DNA of 64,000 bases from Craterostigma plantagineum (lineage: Eukaryota > Streptophyta > Magnoliopsida > Lamiales > Linderniaceae): assembly GCA_027422505.1 (NCBI GenBank), contig JAPQWV010000018.1, positions 17,812,001 to 17,876,000 of the forward strand, in the 5' to 3' direction. The notes beneath the pieces are model-generated. The model saw only the letters and a list, made by a program, of their open reading frames with translations, searched no databases and had not been told where the DNA came from. The position numbers and the translations under genes were made by a program. Shown piece by piece: positions 40,133 to 52,020 of this stretch (the first letter of the stretch is position 1; every line of letters starts with the position of its first letter).

Positions 40133-42860
40133 TCACAAATTATACTGCTCCATTAGGCGCAGCAAGTGATCCAATCGACTCTGATATCTTCTTTCCCAAT
40201 CGGCAACTCGACCATCACGATTCGTGAACCAATATGGATGTAAGATGGGCATAGGAAAGTCTGCAAATAAGTTAAGTCTAATATAATGCTGAAAATTATC
40301 TCCAAGGTGCGCCATGACGATCATACGGCTCGGTCCAGTAGCAGTCCGACTGGCACGCGGTGGCAATATTGTGTTCTATTGCATGTTGATGTTCGACACA
40401 TTGTCGTACCCGTAGAGGATAATTACAGCGTTCCAAAGTGGCCACAGCCCATAGATCACACGGTCTCGACATCCAGTGGTGTCGTCCACAAGCCCCCATC
40501 CCAGCGTATACGATTCATCGCCATTTCCAATGACTCACCATAGTACAATACCGAGTAACGCTCTCAGTGGGCCGCGAGTTCGTTCGCGACGTGATTCCTT
40601 ACGGTGATCCATTCGTCCTCGTTATTGCAAATATGATGTGCGATAACGCGAAATCCACAGTTGCCGTCAGCCACAACATCCTTATAGCTGTGACGCCCGG
40701 GGCTGATGAGGGCGGGGAGTGATCGCCGGTGCCAGAGAGGTGCACGGACAAGGAGCGGCTCCTGGCAGGCTTCTAGGCGAAGGGGTACGTGGACGAACCG
40801 ATCCGACACCCGAATGAGAGGGATCCTGAGACTGACAATGTATGGGCGTGTCAGGCTAAGAATCGTATAAGGGAATTGATAGTACTACTCATATCACCAA
40901 GGTCGACCTACCTTTTCGGGAGTCCATCTATAGAAACTCCGAAGTTAAGCGTGCTTGACTTGGGGCAATCTAGTGATGGGTGACCCCATGGGAAGTTTCT
41001 CAGGGTGCGTGTGAGCGAGTGCACGAAGCACGCTAAAAGGTTAAATGGTGGTACAGTGGGGCCAGACTATCAGTCGGAGTGTGGTGGGCCCAACCCCACT
41101 GGTCCCGGTAGGGACCGATGCTATAGTAACACCCGGTATGGGACGGGTCGTTACATGGATTGATGACTGTTGTTACGCAATTCCCCAAATGGGTGTGGTA
41201 GAAGTCTGAGTCACCTGTAGAATGCATTTTTCAGGATTAGATGTGCATCCATCCGTATTTGAACGAATTTACGAGTAAAAGATAGTAGTACCCGCCTCCG
41301 TAGTAGATCCACGAGACTGCTTCGCAGACGAAGATGACGTACGACCCTGGCTGCTACGACTGGTACTGCTGCGCCCTCCACTGCGTCCACCCCTTGGGAT
41401 TGCGTACTCCCACGCACTTCGACTCGATGGAGGCCACGCATAACGGCGGGATCGCAGCCTTCTGCCTCACACACGAGGTCGTATAAGTAATTCCAATCAG
41501 AAATATCGGAAATTACTCCCTCGCCGGTCGTGAGTGTCCTCCAGAAATCATGCACACTGTCTGCAGCAACTGGGTAGTTGTTGTCGACACACTGCTGAAG
41601 CTCGCATGCACATGGAACTTGTGCATACGTCGTACCACACATCCGCACTCGTAGTAAACCTTATCCACCAACTCTTTAGCACGCTCAACTCAGTTCCCAT
41701 TGTCGATATTGAATGGTTTGAAACTCTGCAAAATATCGTGTGGAATGGAAATCCTGAGTTCCAACGGGTCGTTTCGAATATTCCTCCAGTGCCTGCATGT
41801 TAACATAAAAAATTATTAGATAAGGATTTCGTTTGAAACGTAATAATAATTAATTTACCTTTCTGATGCGATTCAGTTGGTTCTGAATCTGTTCTTGCAC
41901 CTTCGCCCACACGGTGTCAAGAGACCAAGTGGCCGAGTTCAGTCATTGTTTCAGCTCGCTGTGAGCACTTTCCATATAGCATGTAGTGGTGTTCCCGAAA
42001 TGAAGCACCTGGTTCGCCAAGCTTTGACGAACTTCTCCTTATGCACCAACCATGTCGTGTCAACGTACTGGACGATAGCGGAGTCGACTACCCAACGCAG
42101 AGACATGTCACTATATGCCTGCTCGTATGCGTCTATCGTCGGAGCTTCCACGACTGATTTCCAGGCCTTATGCGTGAAGTGAGCTGCAGTCATATTATTC
42201 TTCCCTGTCAGCCAATAAACTCTGTCCTGCACGTCTATATAAATATGCCACGTGCACAACAGAAGGTAAGAATGCGGAAATACCTTCTGTACGGGTCGAA
42301 GAAGGCCCACTCACGATCAGTCACAATCACCGAAGGTGTAGACATCTGGCCCCAGAATATCCCGAAGAGACTGCAACATTCACTCATAACTTCTCTTCAT
42401 ATCGTCCTCCACAACGGCAAACCCACACAGGAAGTTGTGAGTACAGGGGGTCATCCCTATAATCTCAACTCGAGGCATCTTGTACCTATTGGTCTTGCCC
42501 GTAGAGTCAATGCCAATCAAATACGGATACGTCCTCACCAGTGCGAGTGAGTCCAGGTGTGCGAGAAAAACATGTGTCAGCGCATTAGTCTCGACGTCTC
42601 CCAGGGACCGAACATAATATCCGGCCTGTGTCGCCTGATGCATCAGCTGGCTCACCATGTCTCGGCCCTCGGAAGCGTCATTCTTCAAATGATCTCTGTA
42701 ATTATATATATGTCTGATCGTGGGCGATCGTCTGCGTGTCGAGCCCTCGTCGCTGAGAGGATATGAGCTGGTTTCGCTAGCGCAGCAGTTATTTCCTCTA
42801 TGACCTTCATTGCCTGGCTACTTAACCCACTCGTCTGGCGGTGTCACTCGGGATACTCTA
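40133..42860 (-). pseudogene. MULE transposase / OTU-like protease relic
   Basis: Reading the minus strand from about 42860: a transposase start region (ITAALAKPAHILSATRA), the catalytic-type block YLIGIDSTGKTNRYKMPRVE with its Asp near 42495, VTDREWAFFDPYRRYF near 42330, and HSYLLLCTWHI near 42270. Further down is an OTU-like cysteine-protease motif, VVADGNCGFRVIAHHI, near 40650. Frameshifts and stops occur throughout. The Cassandra solo LTR lies immediately upstream of the OTU nucleophile motif. OTU-bearing MULEs are known in plants; here neither domain can be functional. Confidence 0.8.
40689..41155 (+). mobile_element. Cassandra solo LTR
   Basis: 467 bp from TGTGACGCCC to GTTACA, nearly the same as the LTRs at 24682-25689, including the 5S-like boxes (CTCCGAAGTTAAGCGTGCTT near 40937 and a box C with GATGGGTGACC near 40975). 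No internal region or second LTR follows. Flanks ATAGC and TGGAT do not match, so the original target duplication is lost or has decayed. It interrupts the OTU relic. Confidence 0.92.
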
Positions 42861-43036
42861 TGAGAGGGTAATTGTGCATGGATTTCTCAGGTGGGCCCGT
42901 ACGAATGTATTATTAACTCGAAACGGAATAAAGATGCAAAAAATATTCCAAACATAAACAGTAGATACATAAAAATAATACATATAAAAAGTACGCGTCC
43001 GATACATAAACGAAGCATAAACAAAATAAAAACACA

Positions 43037-43560
43037 TCATGGGGTCTGGCGCCACCGGTCGTTGAGCTCGTCGAGCCTCTCTCTGAACTCGCCCGTGGGC
43101 GGAGAGCTGTCCAGAGGCATCATAGCTAGCATATCGCTAGTCAAGGTGTACATCGAGCTGTACCACTGTACATAGAAATAATACATATAAAAAGTGATTA
43201 AACATATAAATATAAAAATCGACATAAGATTAAATTACATACGTAGTCGCCGTGGCTGCATGGGGGTATGCCGCCCGTGGAGCGCTTGCTCCCTATTTCA
43301 TTTTTACGAATACGCAAAAATAAATATAATTTCTTTTACGTATATTAAGACACGACACGCAAAAATACTTACCTGATGAGGCATGTGGCACATCGTCATC
43401 GGATAACTGAAAAGATGTTGCATCAAGGTACGTCATCATCGCCTGCTCCAGACCACTCCGCATGCGGATCGTAATCCGCATATACGGACTGAGAAGCAGC
43501 AACTCGCTGCCGCCTCTCCTCCTCCTTTTCTCTACGAACGGATGCATCAACGCCGCGCGT
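43037..43560 (-). pseudogene. second ORF remnant of the MULE
   Basis: On the minus strand, coding-like pieces appear in separate frames: RREKEEERRQRVAASQSVYA (near 43530), LDATSFQLSDDDVPHASSG (near 43400) and a C-terminus DMLAMMPLDSSPPTGEFRER (near 43100) followed by a stop at 43037-43039. AT-rich stretches between them could be introns. No family is recognised; it may be the C-terminal part of an accessory element gene. Confidence 0.4.
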
Positions 43561-43697
43561 TCTCGTGTGACGCTCTCCAGATCCCTCCAACGGGGGATCT
43601 ACTGCTACCTCCGGGTAGAGACTTTCCTCCCCTGGTCTGTAATTAAATATTTATTAAAAAAACCCTGTCGAACAGCGTTTTCGACCGCCTCGAAATG

Positions 43698-43727
43698 ATT
43701 CGGCCGGTGCAGCAGCACCGGCCGAAT
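43698..43727. repeat. perfect 13-bp inverted repeat with 4-nt loop
   Basis: ATTCGGCCGGTGC, then AGCA, then its exact reverse complement. It is GC-rich, lies in the right subterminal part of the MULE and shares the CGGCC core with the left array. Confidence 0.9.
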
Positions 43728-44212
43728 AGGAATTTCTGCCCTCCCTGGCGCGGCAAAACACATTTTCGGCCGTGCCATGCGCCGGCCCAATAAATCGTTC
43801 GATCTGGACTTTTTTAAAAAAAATCCGACCCATGTTCGATAATTCTTCTACGTACGAACGATTTTTACGAGAATTTGCTTACCAGTCGTGAGAATAGGCC
43901 CTTTCATTTCCCCTATCCCTGTCGTCGATCCATTGCAATTAGTATTTTTTATATTTTTGTCTGATTTTGATGTATGATTACGATATGGAAAGTATTGTTT
44001 GGAAAAAGGCTTTAAATAGAAATTTTTATAAAAAGGGCAAAATCGTCTTTTTATCATCCTTTAGGGAGCGGTGACTAGGAAAAAGGGAAAGGTGAATAGT
44101 AATCTAGAAAAAAAAACACACATGATTTTGGCATTTGGCCATCGCCATAGCTCATCAACCTCCTAAACAAACTAACTTCACAAAGAAACAAAGACAACAT
44201 AGTTTCCTTCCT

Positions 44213-46051
44213 TCAACTCGAAGTCTCTCCACCTTCAAACTGTTCCTTCTGTCTCCATTTACAGAGCTCATCTTCAACGATCTTCTTCGCAGCTTCGGCC
44301 ATCTCAGCCCTCTTCAGAGCATCTTCGATCTCAGACTGCAAATACTCGTTCTCCTTGGAAAAAGTCTCCATCTTCTCCAACGCCTGCTTCTCATTCCCCT
44401 TGATGGATTCCACCTGCGCCATGGCCGTGGTGACCTTCATCTCAGCCTCGTTCTTCGTCTCCTCCGCCTTCTTCTTCATCGATGCAAACTCCTCCGCCGA
44501 AATTCTGATCTTTCTAGCCGCCGAGTCATCCCTGGGAGAATCTTTCATCCTCTCGTCAGCGATTTCCACCGCTCGTTTCGCCTCCTCTGCTTCCCTTAGT
44601 GCAGCTTGAAGCTTCTCTTCGTTTTCCTTCTCCGAGATTTTAAAGATTTCTGCTTCGTGTTTTAGTATGGAGACTTCCCTTTTGATCCCTTCTGCTTCTT
44701 GGGTATCCTTTTCGACCTCCATTAACAGATTCTGCAGATTCGTCTGCATTTCTTCGAAAGAATTCTTCGACGCGATCGTATGGAGCTCTGCCCTTAAGCT
44801 TTCGAGCTCTCCATTCATCTGCTCGTTTTTCGATTCTGCCTCAGAAGCCTTCATCTTCGATTCTATACGTTCCTTCTCAGTTTCCTCCAACTGTGATCTG
44901 AGCACATCAACTGAGCTCCTCAGAGAAGCTTCTTCTTCCGCGATTTCCTGGAAGGTCCTCTTAGCATTTTCGAGTTCAAAAACAGCAGATTTCAACGAAT
45001 TAAGGTCTGAAGAACGAACGTCCTTCAGCTGATCCCTCAGCACTTTGATGGCTTCGTTCGTCTCCTCCAATTTCTCCTCAAGATTCTCTTCCACGCCGTA
45101 CTCTTCCCTCAATCGCTTAATCTCCCTCTTAGCTTCTTCCATGGCTGACTTGTGTACGATTACCCTAACTTCCCTCTCTGCTATGAGCTTCAAGTTTTCA
45201 TCCTCAGCCTCGAGCGAGGCCCACCTCACCTGGTCGAGGGCCCCACGAGTCGTCGAAATCTCATTCAAAAGAATCCCTTCTCTCTCCTCGTTCGCCTTAA
45301 TCCTCTGCCTAGCTTCCTCAGCCTCTTGAAAAGCGGTCACCTTCGCTTCCAATGCGGCGTCGAAGTCTAGCCTGAGATTCCTCAGGCTCTGTTTTCCGGC
45401 GATCAGTTCGCCGGCGGTGGACTTATGGGACTCTCTTTCGCTGTCTACGTTCGCCTTCCACGCATCGCTGCTGCCCATTTGGTCCTTGATTTGCTTCTGC
45501 TGTTCGAGCTCCAAGGCTCGGGCTATGGCTTCTTCTGTTGCTTTGATGGACGCCTGCTTCGATTCGCTGAGGTTTTCGAGCTTGTTTGTGAGTTCTTGGA
45601 GGGTTCGATTGGCCTTTTGGAGGTCCTCGAAAGCCTGGGATTTTTCCTGCTCGGCGGCCCTTATTACATGCTTGTAGTAGTCGAGCTCTCGGGCTATCAT
45701 GTGATGCTGTGTCTCCTTCTCTAACACTCTCTGCAACCATGAAAGAATCAGACATGGAGAGAACAGGCATTAACAGAGGAAGATCAATCAAATGAAGAAA
45801 AATGCTCTGTTTTTTTTCCATTACATTACCTCTTCGGCCTTTGATTTCTTGGTCACGGGAATTTTCGAAGGTGAGCCAGCGTCTCGGAATAAGCTGACCG
45901 CCGCCCGAACGGATTCAAAGGGGGCGCTGGTGTCGATTTCGGCTGGAGAATTTTCGACGTGTTGGGGCGAATTGATGGAATTTGGAGAATTTACGGTTCC
46001 TGGAGATCCATTCCAGCTATTCTGTCGAGTTCTTACCCTAAAACCGAACAT
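44213..46051 (-). CDS. WEB family coiled-coil protein (WEB1/PMI2-related)
   Basis: Exons 46051-45830 and 45730-44213 join in phase 0 (GAAGAG|GTAATG; GTTGCAG acceptor), giving 579 aa. The N-terminus (MFGFRVRTRQNSW, Ser/Asn/Pro-rich) leads into APFESVRAAVSLF, the family block before the coiled coil (DUF827). From about residue 75 to 560 the protein is a continuous Glu/Lys/Ala-rich coiled coil with many heptads. Known relatives WEB1 and PMI2 act with JAC1 in blue-light chloroplast movement through chloroplast-actin filaments; less characterised members have the same layout. A cytosolic structural role is inferred. Confidence 0.85.
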
Positions 46052-46587
46052 GCTTGTGCTTCGTCGCGTCCAAGAACTGCAAGAACGCAAAAAGAGAAAT
46101 CTTGAAAAAGGAAAAAGCTTCTATCTTTGGAGGGATTTCAAGAGGGGATCAAAATCTGACTGTTTTACTTACCTCTGAAGATCAACAGAAATATTTCCAT
46201 GGATCTTTCTTTTTTCCTTTTTTTTTTGTTTGTTCATTTTCTGTGGAAGCCCTGACATCTCGCTTTTGCTGGCAACATTGTAACTGCACATTTACTAAAC
46301 TTAGATAATGATTACAGAATAATTCCATTACAAAATACCTTAAACCAGACCCAATTCTTATTACACTTCTGCATAGAGTCTGCTCTGCTCTTCTTCTGCA
46401 AGAACATATTCTTACAAGCTGATGAAGAAACATATACCATAAAAAGCTTGAAACTTCATTGAAATGTATAATGGGTGTCACAGACAAATATCCTCCAAGA
46501 AAAACGCAGCAAAGATTAAACGTCGCAGAGTAGAACGAAATCGTAATCTTAAGGTAAATTCGTAGCTAGCAAACGACAAAGATTGGT
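46052..46587. other. spacer between WEB gene 5' side and mtACP 3' side
   Basis: No coding signal. It should contain the WEB-family promoter/5' UTR and the mtACP 3' UTR. Confidence 0.45.
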
Positions 46588-47063
46588 TTAAGGGTTCGTC
46601 GAGCTATCAGTATTGGGCTGAGAAGATATATATCTGGCGACATCGACGCAGCACTTCAGCTTATCTGCTTCTTCCTCGGGAATTTCGACAGAGAATTCTT
46701 CTTCGAGGGCCATAACGAGTTCCACTCTGTCCAAGCTGTCGAGGCTCAGATCCTTCTGAAAATGAGCTCTTTCTGTAACCTAAACTCGAAACGAAAGAAG
46801 TGTCAATTACGTCGAAAAGGAAAAGTCGACGTATCGAAGTAACTAATCATTACCCTAGTGGGATCGACTTTGTCGAAGTTCTTCACAAGCTTGAGCACTC
46901 GACCTAGCACTTCGTCCTCGTTCGAGCTTATGGCAGTGCTGTAACTACGCAGTAACCGAAGATGCGAACAGCTTCGGCTAGAAAAGTCTTTGGAGACAAA
47001 TCTCATTCTTACAGAGATGGGAATCCTCATGTAACTTAGAACAGCTTTTCGAACACTTTCCAT
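46588..47063 (-). CDS. mitochondrial acyl carrier protein (mtACP3-like)
   Basis: Two exons (47063-46854 and 46779-46588) join in phase 0 to give 133 aa. Residues 1-45 are basic, Ser/Arg-rich and suit a mitochondrial presequence. The ACP fold follows, with [20 protein letters not shown], the phosphopantetheine site DSLD (Ser85), [20 protein letters not shown] and a C-terminal helix. Mitochondrial ACP carries acyl chains for octanoyl/lipoate synthesis and is also found with complex I. The presequence and DSLD context resemble Arabidopsis mtACP3 more than plastid ACPs. The next minus-strand gene ends about 0.6 kb upstream. Confidence 0.92.
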
Positions 47064-47672
47064 CTAATTAAATTGCCGCTGAAAAAGCCTGAGATCGAGT
47101 CATAAGAGAAACAGAAACCTTGGCCGTGGCAGATAGTACATAAACCCAGAGCCAGAATCAAGAACATAAACTCAGACGACCTTAGAGATTATAACAGATA
47201 GAAAGATCTGCTACGACGAAAAACAAAACTACTATCACAAGGTGGTAAATGAAGTGCGATGCGTAGATGCTGCGTACCTTGAGGCGGAGCTGAAGCCGAT
47301 TATTACCGGGAAACGTGACCGTGTCGACTGTCGGCGGAGCATCAACCTCACTGTAAGAACTAAGAATGCATCTTACAGTAAATGGGCCTATCTTTAAGAT
47401 ATTCGTTTGGGCTTCTACAGAGGCCTTTCTGTAGTATCATCGTCTCCTTATCCTTATCGATGTTGATATATAAAACTTTCAAAAAGAACTCTTTTTTGAT
47501 GAATGGGTTCGCGAGAAAAAATGCAGCAGAGATGGTGAAAAAATCTGATGAAAAATGACGTTATTGATCCATCTGAGATTTGATTGACTGAATGTCAAGC
47601 AAGCAGCTACAACATCGTATGGAACGTTATTATTGCCTCTGAGAGTTACATTACTATGGAAGATCAGCTAAG
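47064..47672. other. mtACP 5' region and OPT 3' region
   Basis: The 5' UTR (possibly with an intron, since AG/GT sites occur near 47277) and promoter of the mtACP gene, then the 3' UTR of the transporter. No other feature is seen. Confidence 0.4.
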
Positions 47673-50600
47673 CTAAAACACACGGCAACCCTTAACAGAA
47701 ATCCCCGGCGCCGTCGGGCAAGAAGCCAAAGGGCAGTGGTCTAAATCCGTACCCCACCACTTCAAATCCCTGCCCTGATTTTGCAGCGCAAAGAACAGCA
47801 AAACGCCCATGAACGCCGTGCCGGCGTCGAGCGCGGCCGACAAGACGTAGTTGTACCTCGACCACCAATCCTTCCTATACCTAAACACGGCGTAGTTGAA
47901 CACCATCCCCGTAATAATCCAGCTGGCGATGTTGGACGGCGTCGCCGGCGGCATCCCTGAGAAACCGTAGGTTATCACTGGTATGTTGATGAGCGGTATC
48001 CATTTCTTCTCTGGGTAGGCCTTGCTCGCCGCCCAGACTGGCAACGGCAGGACGGCGCCGATTAGGAACAGCCATACGAGGTTTCTGTAAGTCTCGTTTG
48101 GTCCGAACAGCTTTTGTGGTCCGATCAAGCCCCATATGACGGAGGTGTCGAAGACGAATCGGAATTTAGGGCACGTCCATGGGCTCTCTGGGTGGAGGGC
48201 GTTGACGTCGCACATGTTTGGGATGTTTCCGAGCATCCACCACCCCACTAGGAGGTTCACCGTGCCGGAAACTATGGACCCCACAAGCTGAAAAAAAAAC
48301 GGTATAAAAGGTCAAATCATGCTAGTCTGGGAGAGATTTCGAAGAGGAATTTTAACAAACACCTGAGCTGCAAACATGCTTCTCGGTGGGATTTTCATGT
48401 AATGGCCGAGCTTTAAGTCCTGTAAGAAGTATAGGGCGTGCTCGACGCTGGTTCGTCCGTACACCTTGAAAACCAAGTTTGCGATCGGTTTTCCGGGCAT
48501 TAGATACCCCGCGATGAACTGTGCAACCACGTCGTACCCAGGTTGCTGCATATATACGGTGATAGATCGATAGAATTCATTGTCAGTCAGCAAACACTAT
48601 GATCTGTTTCTTGATGTTCATTCATTACTTGGTTCGTAGTTGCTTGGATGACTCCGATTGGTAAAGTGACGAGCCAAGCCAATCCAAAGGCTAAGAGCAT
48701 CGCCCACCATGGAAGCTGAAGCTGATCTTTCCACACAAAAGACATCAACAATGGAAGAGGAATGCTAGCAAGCAATACGATTAGGTACCACCAATCTGGG
48801 ACTTGCTTGTAGCTCTTCATTAGCTTCCTATGTATATCTTCCTTTACGTTGCTCGTCGCCGAACTAGTCAGCCTCCATATGTCACTGTAGCCATGGAAAA
48901 ACAGCCCAGAAAGTTAAATCCCAGGAATCAAGAATCTTACATTGTACGTAAGAACAGTAACATAAACCTGCCATGGAAGAGCAGAACGTGCGATATAATC
49001 GCCGTGATCCTCACAAAACCGCTCCCAATCGACAAAGCAAACAAAGGGCTCATGTAAAGTTTGCTGTACTCTTCGTAAGCCGTCGTGTTGAGCTGAAACC
49101 CAGGCGTCAAAACCCTATCGATATCATACTTCTGGCCCGAAGAAGTAAACAGCTGATTCGAGAAAATGGGGAATTTTCTCGCGTCAAAGGTGTCGAACTT
49201 CCAGTAGAAGAGAGGTATGATGACGTATATGAACATAACGAAGCCCAAAGCTACGTTCAGTATGGTGACGAAGGGAGTCACCAAAGGGCTTCCATGGTAG
49301 GCTGAAATCCCGGCCCAGTCGAGGGTGAACGAGCCAAGCCCGAGCCCGTGGTAGGCCGACCCGACTTGCTGGGCGGTTATGTTTTGGGGGAAGAACCAGC
49401 AAAACCATGAGGCGAAGGTCAGGATTGGCATTAGGTATCCCGGGAATAAGTAGTAGGCGAAGCTCGAAGCCATGAATACGAGGAAGAACTTCATCCTCGT
49501 CATGTCCTTTGATTTTCTCGGCTCCTTTTCGTGGAGCGCTCTGATCGAAAGGAAACGCCGAAAATTAGTCGAACGTGTTTTATTTTTTTCTCGAATGGTA
49601 GGGAAAACTGACCTGAAGAGAGAAACTTGGGCGACGTTCGATGGCCACCACATCTCGGCGGGGTCGACGAGGTATCTCCGAAGCAGTCCGGCCCATCCGT
49701 ATCCCAATATCTTTTTCATTACACCCATGCGTAGGACGGAAAACATAAGCTTGTGTTTCAGATTCTAACATAATTTTTTGGGTGGGAATTTATGATCGCC
49801 TACTAATCCAAGCTCATATAAGCTTGTCGATTCCACTCTGAAACTAACTGACAGTGTGAGTAGGCACGAGCTTATATGCAAGTCCTACTTCTTGGATTTA
49901 TCCTTATGAGATTGAGTTTGATACCCACTGAAACTAATTGACAGCGTGAGAAGATACGAGATCATATGCAAGTCCTACTTCTTCGATTTATCCGATATGA
50001 GATTGAGTTTGATACCCAGTAATTTTCATAGGTTATTTGTTGTGTATGTGAGGCATCACAGATCTTTATGGACTTGTATATTAGGGTATGGCGTTGTACA
50101 ACGTAATAAGAATTTTCGAAATTGAAGCAATTTGGGACAATTCTTGCCGAAAACCTAATTTTCAAGTTGATTTTTTTTCCGGCGCTAAATCTGTCTAAAT
50201 TAGCTTTCCGGCGTTTATTGTCTTCAAATTGCTTCGCTTGTTAAACATGTTAGTCCTAACATTGAGAAGGCTAGTTTTTCGTATAACGCCATCCCATCCG
50301 ATATACGTGACGTACGTAATAGTAATAAATTTTAAAATTGAAGCAATTTGATGACAATTATAGCCGAAAATCTAAGATTGTAGCTGATTTTTTCTGGAAG
50401 TAAATCCCCACTAAAATTTGATTTCCGGCGTTTTTCCTCAAATTCCTTCATTTTTTAAATTCATTATACGAAAATTGCTGACCTTTCCATTTATGTGTCC
50501 ATAGAATGCTCCCCAAATAATTAAGCCCAACAATACTAATATAATAATACCTGAGTTGTCAGAGAAATCAGCAGAGCGACGACGAAGCTCAGGCCTAGCT

Positions 50601-51042
50601 TGTAATAACTCTTCATCACCATAACGATTCCCATGCCATAGACGTCGACGCCGCCGCCCACCGCCCCGCCGTTGGCCATGACGGTGATGAGCACGTGCTC
50701 CTTGACATTGAACGGGCCAGGATTTAGGCTGAACCTCCACCGCCCGCCGAAGGCCGTGCGCTGCCCCTCGGGCAGGACCGCCGCCATGAGCCTCCCGACG
50801 GGCAGCACGGCGATCTGAGTCATCACCGTGGAGATGCTCATGGGCTGAGTTCGAAAGGAGAAGAAGGTGTTGAAGAAGACCAAGAAAACGCACGAGGCGA
50901 GGCCTAGGAACCACGTTCGGAAGGTGAGCGCCGGCAGGGAAGGGTCGTCGGTCTCCGGCACCACCAGGGCGACTTCCTCCACCACCTCTTCGTCGCGTAT
51001 GGCCGTGGGCGGCGGTGAGGAGGCGGCGCTGGTGACGGTCAT
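47673..51042 (-). CDS. oligopeptide transporter (OPT family, PT clade)
   Basis: Six exons, 51042-50551, 49710-49613, 49540-48968, 48884-48629, 48545-48363 and 48287-47673, join with consistent phases to 738 aa, the usual OPT size. The clade signatures NPG (107-109) and KIPPR (524-528) are present, along with [20 protein letters not shown] and many hydrophobic segments (about 14-16 TMs expected). The acceptor of exon 2 (GAAAAAG|ATATTGGG) has a weak pyrimidine tract. The family moves small peptides, glutathione or metal complexes with protons; substrate and membrane cannot be deduced. The MTVTSAA start was preferred over upstream in-frame codons because the upstream part is low-complexity (TG)n sequence. 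Confidence 0.9.
49838..50017. repeat. 90-bp tandem duplication in OPT intron 1
   Basis: CTGAAACTAA(C/T)TGACAG begins units at 49838 and 49928; the two 90-bp units share TATGCAAGTCCTACTTCTT and GAGATTGAGTTTGATACCCA. A second, more diverged pair (AAATTGAAGCAATTTG at about 50117 and 50335) lies further on in the same intron. Confidence 0.85.
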
Positions 51043-52020
51043 GGTTGTTGGGTTTTGAGCTCTTCTTGGGGAGGGGAAGTGTGCGTGTTTTGGTGTGTGT
51101 GTGTGTGTGTTTTTCTTTATTATGCATGCGACGACACGGCGTTTGTATTTGTAGTGTTTCTGTGTTTTTGTCGTGTTGGGATTTGAAATCAAGTTGATAA
51201 GATTAAATTGATGTGTTAAAGAGCTTCGGCTTTCAACATCTTATTTGTTAAATTATCGTTTTTCGGGCTCATATCAAGAAATAATAGGTTTAAGACAAGG
51301 TTAGGTTTAGGTATGAAATTTGTGCAAGAGAAATCATACATCATCTCGAGTTTTTTAACTGATAATATGGGAAAAGGAATAAGATCCGTCATGTTATAAT
51401 GATCCCACATATATATTATTCAATGTGGATAAGCATATTGTAATATGTATGTTAGACTACGAGAGTTGAGACCTTCACCATGTCCGTTGAGATCTATATA
51501 TAGTTTATTAAATGCATCTTGCAAATAGAGAATCGTATTAGGCTGTAATAATATTAAATATTTACTAGTACAACATGCATTATTTTATTTTATTTAGATG
51601 CCATGTCCATCATCATGCATTTAGAAAATAAATGCATAGCCTTGTCATTTAGAAAATAAATGCATAGCCTTGTCATTTAGAAAATAGGACAATGTTGTTA
51701 CTCGAGCAAATTGATTTCAGTTCTTTTTTCGGAGGGAATTGATTTCAGTTTTAGATTAAAGAATTTACTTGATTTAGACATTTCTAATCATTATGATCAA
51801 ACAAATGAATTGTTAAATCCTCTTGGTGATGGTTGGTGATGGGTCCAAAATAACGCATGGACATGTTACTTGGGCTGATGACATATAACTAAATGATTAA
51901 TACTGTTGGAAATTTTGATCGTTTTAGTTGATAATGAGTGAGATTCAGATTTTCGTCAAATTTAATTTAGTGATTTTTATGTGGCTGTGGCGGGTCCCAC
52001 AGGGCAAGGATTAGTTAAGT
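51043..52020. other. OPT promoter side, AT-rich spacer
   Basis: Holds the (TG)n-rich 5' leader of the transporter gene (near 51087-51115) and AT-rich sequence with one short tandem repeat. No gene supported. Confidence 0.4.
51618..51686. repeat. 28-bp tandem repeat, 2.5 copies
   Basis: Unit CATTTAGAAAATAAATGCAT plus AGCCTTGT occurs at 51618-51645 and 51646-51673, followed by a partial copy to 51686. The two full copies are identical. Confidence 0.92.

Larger units (their letters stand above)
39990..43037. repeat. direct repeat pair within the MULE (39990-40092 and 42907-43037)
   Basis: Both copies contain CGAAACGGAATAAAGA, then CCAAACATAAACAGTA, ACGCGTCC and ACATAAACGAA, in the same order and orientation. 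The second copy has about 28 extra bases in the middle. On the minus strand each lies at the 3' side of an ORF remnant, so they look like duplicated 3' tails of two element genes. Confidence 0.8.
39467..44107 (-). mobile_element. degenerate Mutator-like element (MULE) with OTU domain
   Basis: The left end (GGGAATTACTATTCACC, 39467 onward) and the reverse complement of the right end (CTAGATTACTATTCACC, near 44107) share ATTACTATTCACC, and the similarity runs on through a shared CCCTAAAGGA about 50 bp in. The flanks are A-runs on both sides, so the target duplication cannot be measured. Inside, on the minus strand, are a MULE transposase relic and an OTU-like domain, plus a second ORF remnant at 43037-43560. 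Subterminal GGCCGAAAA arrays occur at both ends. A Cassandra solo LTR (40689-41155) is a later insertion. Confidence 0.8.

Noticed and set aside
51042..51192. Upstream extension of the OPT protein
   Set aside because: In-frame but encodes a Thr/His-rich stretch from a TG repeat; the MTVTSAA start better fits the family.
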